Shown piece after piece: positions 61,683 to 64,000 of a stretch of DNA of 64,000 nt (position 1 is the stretch's first letter; the number at the start of each line of letters is the position of its first letter). A program made the position numbers and the translations under genes. This stretch comes from Flavobacterium magnum. Its GTDB lineage: Bacteria; Bacteroidota; Bacteroidia; Flavobacteriales; Flavobacteriaceae. The notes beneath the pieces were generated by a model. It saw only the letters and a program-made list of their open reading frames with translations. It was not told the DNA's origin and did no database searches. The stretch spans positions 992,001-1,056,000 of the forward strand of contig NZ_CP028811.1 of the NCBI RefSeq assembly GCF_003055625.1. The letters run 5' to 3'.

Positions 61683-64000
61683 ATGAAAAAAATTATTTTA
61701 TTATTCACCTTCTTACTGTGTTCCATGCTAGGTTTCAGCCAGTTGGAAACGTTTGAAGGGGGGATCCCATCAACATGGGCCGTAATGAACGGCACCAATG
61801 GTGTAGGTGCCGCGCAACCCTGGATACTGAACACCACGCCGTTTCCGGTTAACAGGTCTCCTTATGCTGCGCATAACGATACCACGCCACCGACATTAAA
61901 TGCTGCCTATGTGAACAGGGAGCAGATTGGTGCGGGCAACACTGAAGAAGACTGGCTGATCATGAATCAGCGACAGATTCCTGCCAACGGGCAGTTGCAA
62001 TTCTGGACACGTCTTACCCAGATCGCTGATCAGGGAACGATATATGAAATTCGTGTGTCGACCAATGCTTCGCAAACCAACCAGGCGGCGTATACCGTAC
62101 TGAAAACGTGGGGCGAAGACGAAATCATTGACCCGACGCTTCCAATTGGGGATTACCAACAGGTAAAGGTAGATTTCCCTGTGGCACTGCAGGGACAAAA
62201 CGTATACATAGCATTTGTCAGGAAATTTACTCAGGAGACAGGCCAGATTGGTGGAGACCGTTGGCTTATTGACGATGTCAATATCGTCGAAAAATGTGCT
62301 GACGTGACCGGTTTGGATTTTATTCCGGCCTCGATCGCCTCCACCCATGTAACTTTCACCTGGGCCAACCCGCAACTTTCGACCAGTTTTGAACTGGGTG
62401 TTGTTCCGGCAGCCGATGATTTTAATTTCGTTGGAACTCCGGTAACTGTTGCCGCGACCAATCCTGCGACCTACGCTTACAGCGGTGCGCCGCTGACACC
62501 AGATTCAACTTTTAAGGTTTATGTTCGAAGGGTTTGTGGTACCGGATCCGATACTACATACAGCGAATGGGCAGGTCCGTTTATCTTCACAACCCTGCCG
62601 CTCGGCTCGGTATGTATCGACCCGCTCGTAATACCAGCGCTTCCTTACCAGGAACTTAACGACAATACCGCGCTCTACGGAGATGAAGTGGATACGGCCC
62701 AGGCCGCAAATTGCGGAACTGTAACCCCTGCGAACGCCAATTACCTGCAGGGTAATGAGGTTTTTTACAGCGTTACGGCTACGTCCGATGTGCCTATTAA
62801 TGTGGTAATGACGCCTCTTGGTAATTCGCCAAATTCCTCCGTATTCGTTTACGAAGGCTGTATTGGTAATGGCGGTACCTGTTTGGGTGGTGTAGCGAAT
62901 AACACATTGAACGTAAGGAATTTTGTGTTCAATGCGGTGTCAGGACATACTTACACTATAATTGTGTCTTCCAGCACAACGCAGCCGATTGCTTACGGGC
63001 TTTTGGTACAGGAAGTGAAATGTACGCCGATGCCTGCTAATTTAGCTGCCAGTCCGGTCACTACCACCAATGCCCATTTAACATGGGATGCACAAAGTTA
63101 TTCTTCATGGCAGGTGGCAGTACAGCCTTTGGGTACTGAAGTTCCATCAGGTGATGGGGTTGCGGTAGCTACGAATGAATACGATGCACCTGTCGTTGCG
63201 GCCACGCAATACCAATACTGGGTACGTGCGGAATGCGCACCGGGCACTGATATCTGGACGCCATGGGCAGGTCCTTTTCCTTTCAATTCCGACATCTGCG
63301 AACCTGAGCACAAGTGCAACTACACTTTCAGGATTGGCAATAACGGTCCAAACGGCTGGGGTAACGATACTGTCGGAAGCCGGATGCAGATCAGGCAAAA
63401 TGGTATAGTCATTGCAACATTGGGCTCACAGCTTGCTACTGGAGCAGGACCTGTAGACGTTATTGTACCTATATGCGAAGGCGTGCCTTTTGATGTATTC
63501 TGGAGTAAATTAGGTTCCACTACGCAGCAACGTCAGTTGACCATCATCAACAACCACGGGCAGACTATTTTTACAAGACCGGCCGTTGCGGGTGTGTTAA
63601 ACAGCATTGTATATAGTGACGTGATTGCAGAGTGTGATACCCCACGTTGCGATCTTACGCCTACAAATGTCACAATACCTACCGCCAGCATCACGACAAC
63701 GGGTGCGACAATCAACTGGACGGCAGTGGCGACCACTTCGTGGGACATTTATATTGCTCCCGTGGGAAGCCCTGCTCCTGATGCAGATACCGTACCGACT
63801 TATGATAACATCACTGGTGCAACCACCTCGTTTACCACGACAGACCCATTACAACCGGATCACTGTTACGAGGTGTACGTTAGGGTGAACTGTTCACCAA
63901 ACCCATCTGCATGGTCAGCGTTGACTGCCGATTCGGATTTTTGTACATTGCCAACCTGTCAGAAACCGGTTAACCCACAGGTTACGGTATTGAGTACTAC
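61683..64000 (+). CDS. Giant T9SS-type surface protein 2, 3' end outside window
   Basis: The frame from the ATG at 61683 stays open to the window end (772 full codons). It is a domain-by-domain paralogue of the protein at 7789: signal peptide (ending GFSQ), choice-of-anchor J-like domain (TFEGGIPSTWAVMNGTNG to WLIDDVNIVEKC), FN3, PPC-like domain (PLGSVCIDPLVIPALPYQEL), FN3, one copy of the Cys-flanked module (about residues 538-653, starting CEPEHKCNYTFRIG) and further FN3 units. The first ~200 residues are highly similar. A type B sorting domain and a sprF-like gene downstream are expected but not visible. Confidence 0.9.
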   Translation, partial: MKKIILLFTFLLCSMLGFSQLETFEGGIPSTWAVMNGTNGVGAAQPWILNTTPFPVNRSPYAAHNDTTPPTLNAAYVNREQIGAGNTEEDWLIMNQRQIPANGQLQFWTRLTQIADQGTIYEIRVSTNASQTNQAAYTVLKTWGEDEIIDPTLPIGDYQQVKVDFPVALQGQNVYIAFVRKFTQETGQIGGDRWLIDDVNIVEKCADVTGLDFIPASIASTHVTFTWANPQLSTSFELGVVPAADDFNFVGTPVTVAATNPATYAYSGAPLTPDSTFKVYVRRVCGTGSDTTYSEWAGPFIFTTLPLGSVCIDPLVIPALPYQELNDNTALYGDEVDTAQAANCGTVTPANANYLQGNEVFYSVTATSDVPINVVMTPLGNSPNSSVFVYEGCIGNGGTCLGGVANNTLNVRNFVFNAVSGHTYTIIVSSSTTQPIAYGLLVQEVKCTPMPANLAASPVTTTNAHLTWDAQSYSSWQVAVQPLGTEVPSGDGVAVATNEYDAPVVAATQYQYWVRAECAPGTDIWTPWAGPFPFNSDICEPEHKCNYTFRIGNNGPNGWGNDTVGSRMQIRQNGIVIATLGSQLATGAGPVDVIVPICEGVPFDVFWSKLGSTTQQRQLTIINNHGQTIFTRPAVAGVLNSIVYSDVIAECDTPRCDLTPTNVTIPTASITTTGATINWTAVATTSWDIYIAPVGSPAPDADTVPTYDNITGATTSFTTTDPLQPDHCYEVYVRVNCSPNPSAWSALTADSDFCTLPTCQKPVNPQVTVLST

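Noticed and set aside
1-64000. Search for tRNA genes, insertion sequences, phage genes, restriction or other defence systems
   Set aside because: None was found on reading the gaps and all gene products. The window is mostly core genome with secreted-protein cassettes.

Overview
The window looks like a chromosomal stretch of a Flavobacterium-like member of the Bacteroidota (Flavobacteriaceae). The evidence is type IX secretion (T9SS) substrates with type A and type B C-terminal signals, PorP/SprF and OmpA partners, DUF2480, DUF3078 and DUF6263 proteins, the sdhC-sdhA-sdhB and suf gene sets of this group, and recurring Bacteroidota promoter elements (TAnnTTTG, sometimes with an upstream TTG). 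GC is in the mid to high 40s by eye. No tRNA, rRNA, CRISPR array, insertion sequence, phage or defence gene was seen.

Layout. Positions 1-7.5 kb hold housekeeping genes: partial tdk, an acidic hypothetical protein, rsmI, two small lipoproteins, ade, recJ and lpxH. From 7.8 to 17.3 kb lies a surface cassette: a 2199-residue modular T9SS type B adhesin-like protein, a PorP/SprF-family protein and an OmpA-family protein. From 17.3 to 26 kb come glyS, comF, an Ig-like lipoprotein, a DUF6263 protein, a nitrilase-family amidase and a GH92 glycosidase. From 26 to 31.2 kb is the succinate dehydrogenase operon, unusually split between sdhA and sdhB by two secreted-protein genes. From 31.3 to 45 kb are chaN-like, mvaS-like, a Crp/Fnr regulator, pepP, pgk, an MltD-like LysM transglycosylase, a GNAT enzyme, a CtpA-like protease with two double-OmpA proteins, rnpA and a PagL-like barrel. 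From 45.4 to 50.5 kb are secreted M1 and S8 peptidases, marR and an MBL-fold hydrolase. From 50.6 to 60.1 kb is the SUF iron-sulfur assembly locus in two blocks (sufA-B-C-D and sufS-lipoprotein-sufE-sufT-DUF2480-DUF3078), separated by an opposite-strand serine hydrolase. hflX follows. The window ends inside a second giant adhesin that is a close paralogue of the first.

Less obvious content: (1) a dispersed 60-80 bp hairpin repeat in three copies whose stem sequences differ but stay self-complementary; (2) a candidate ~117-nt small RNA at 45.2 kb with its own promoter, two hairpins and a terminator; (3) a structured 0.5-kb gene-free region before pgk, bounded by terminators; (4) palindromic candidate operators at the suf, marR and sdh promoters; (5) raised GC and altered codon choice from the giant adhesin's sorting domain through the sprF-like gene. 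None of the protein-coding genes is clearly a wholly new system. The strongest candidates for new biology are the covarying repeat, the small RNA and the operon insertion.
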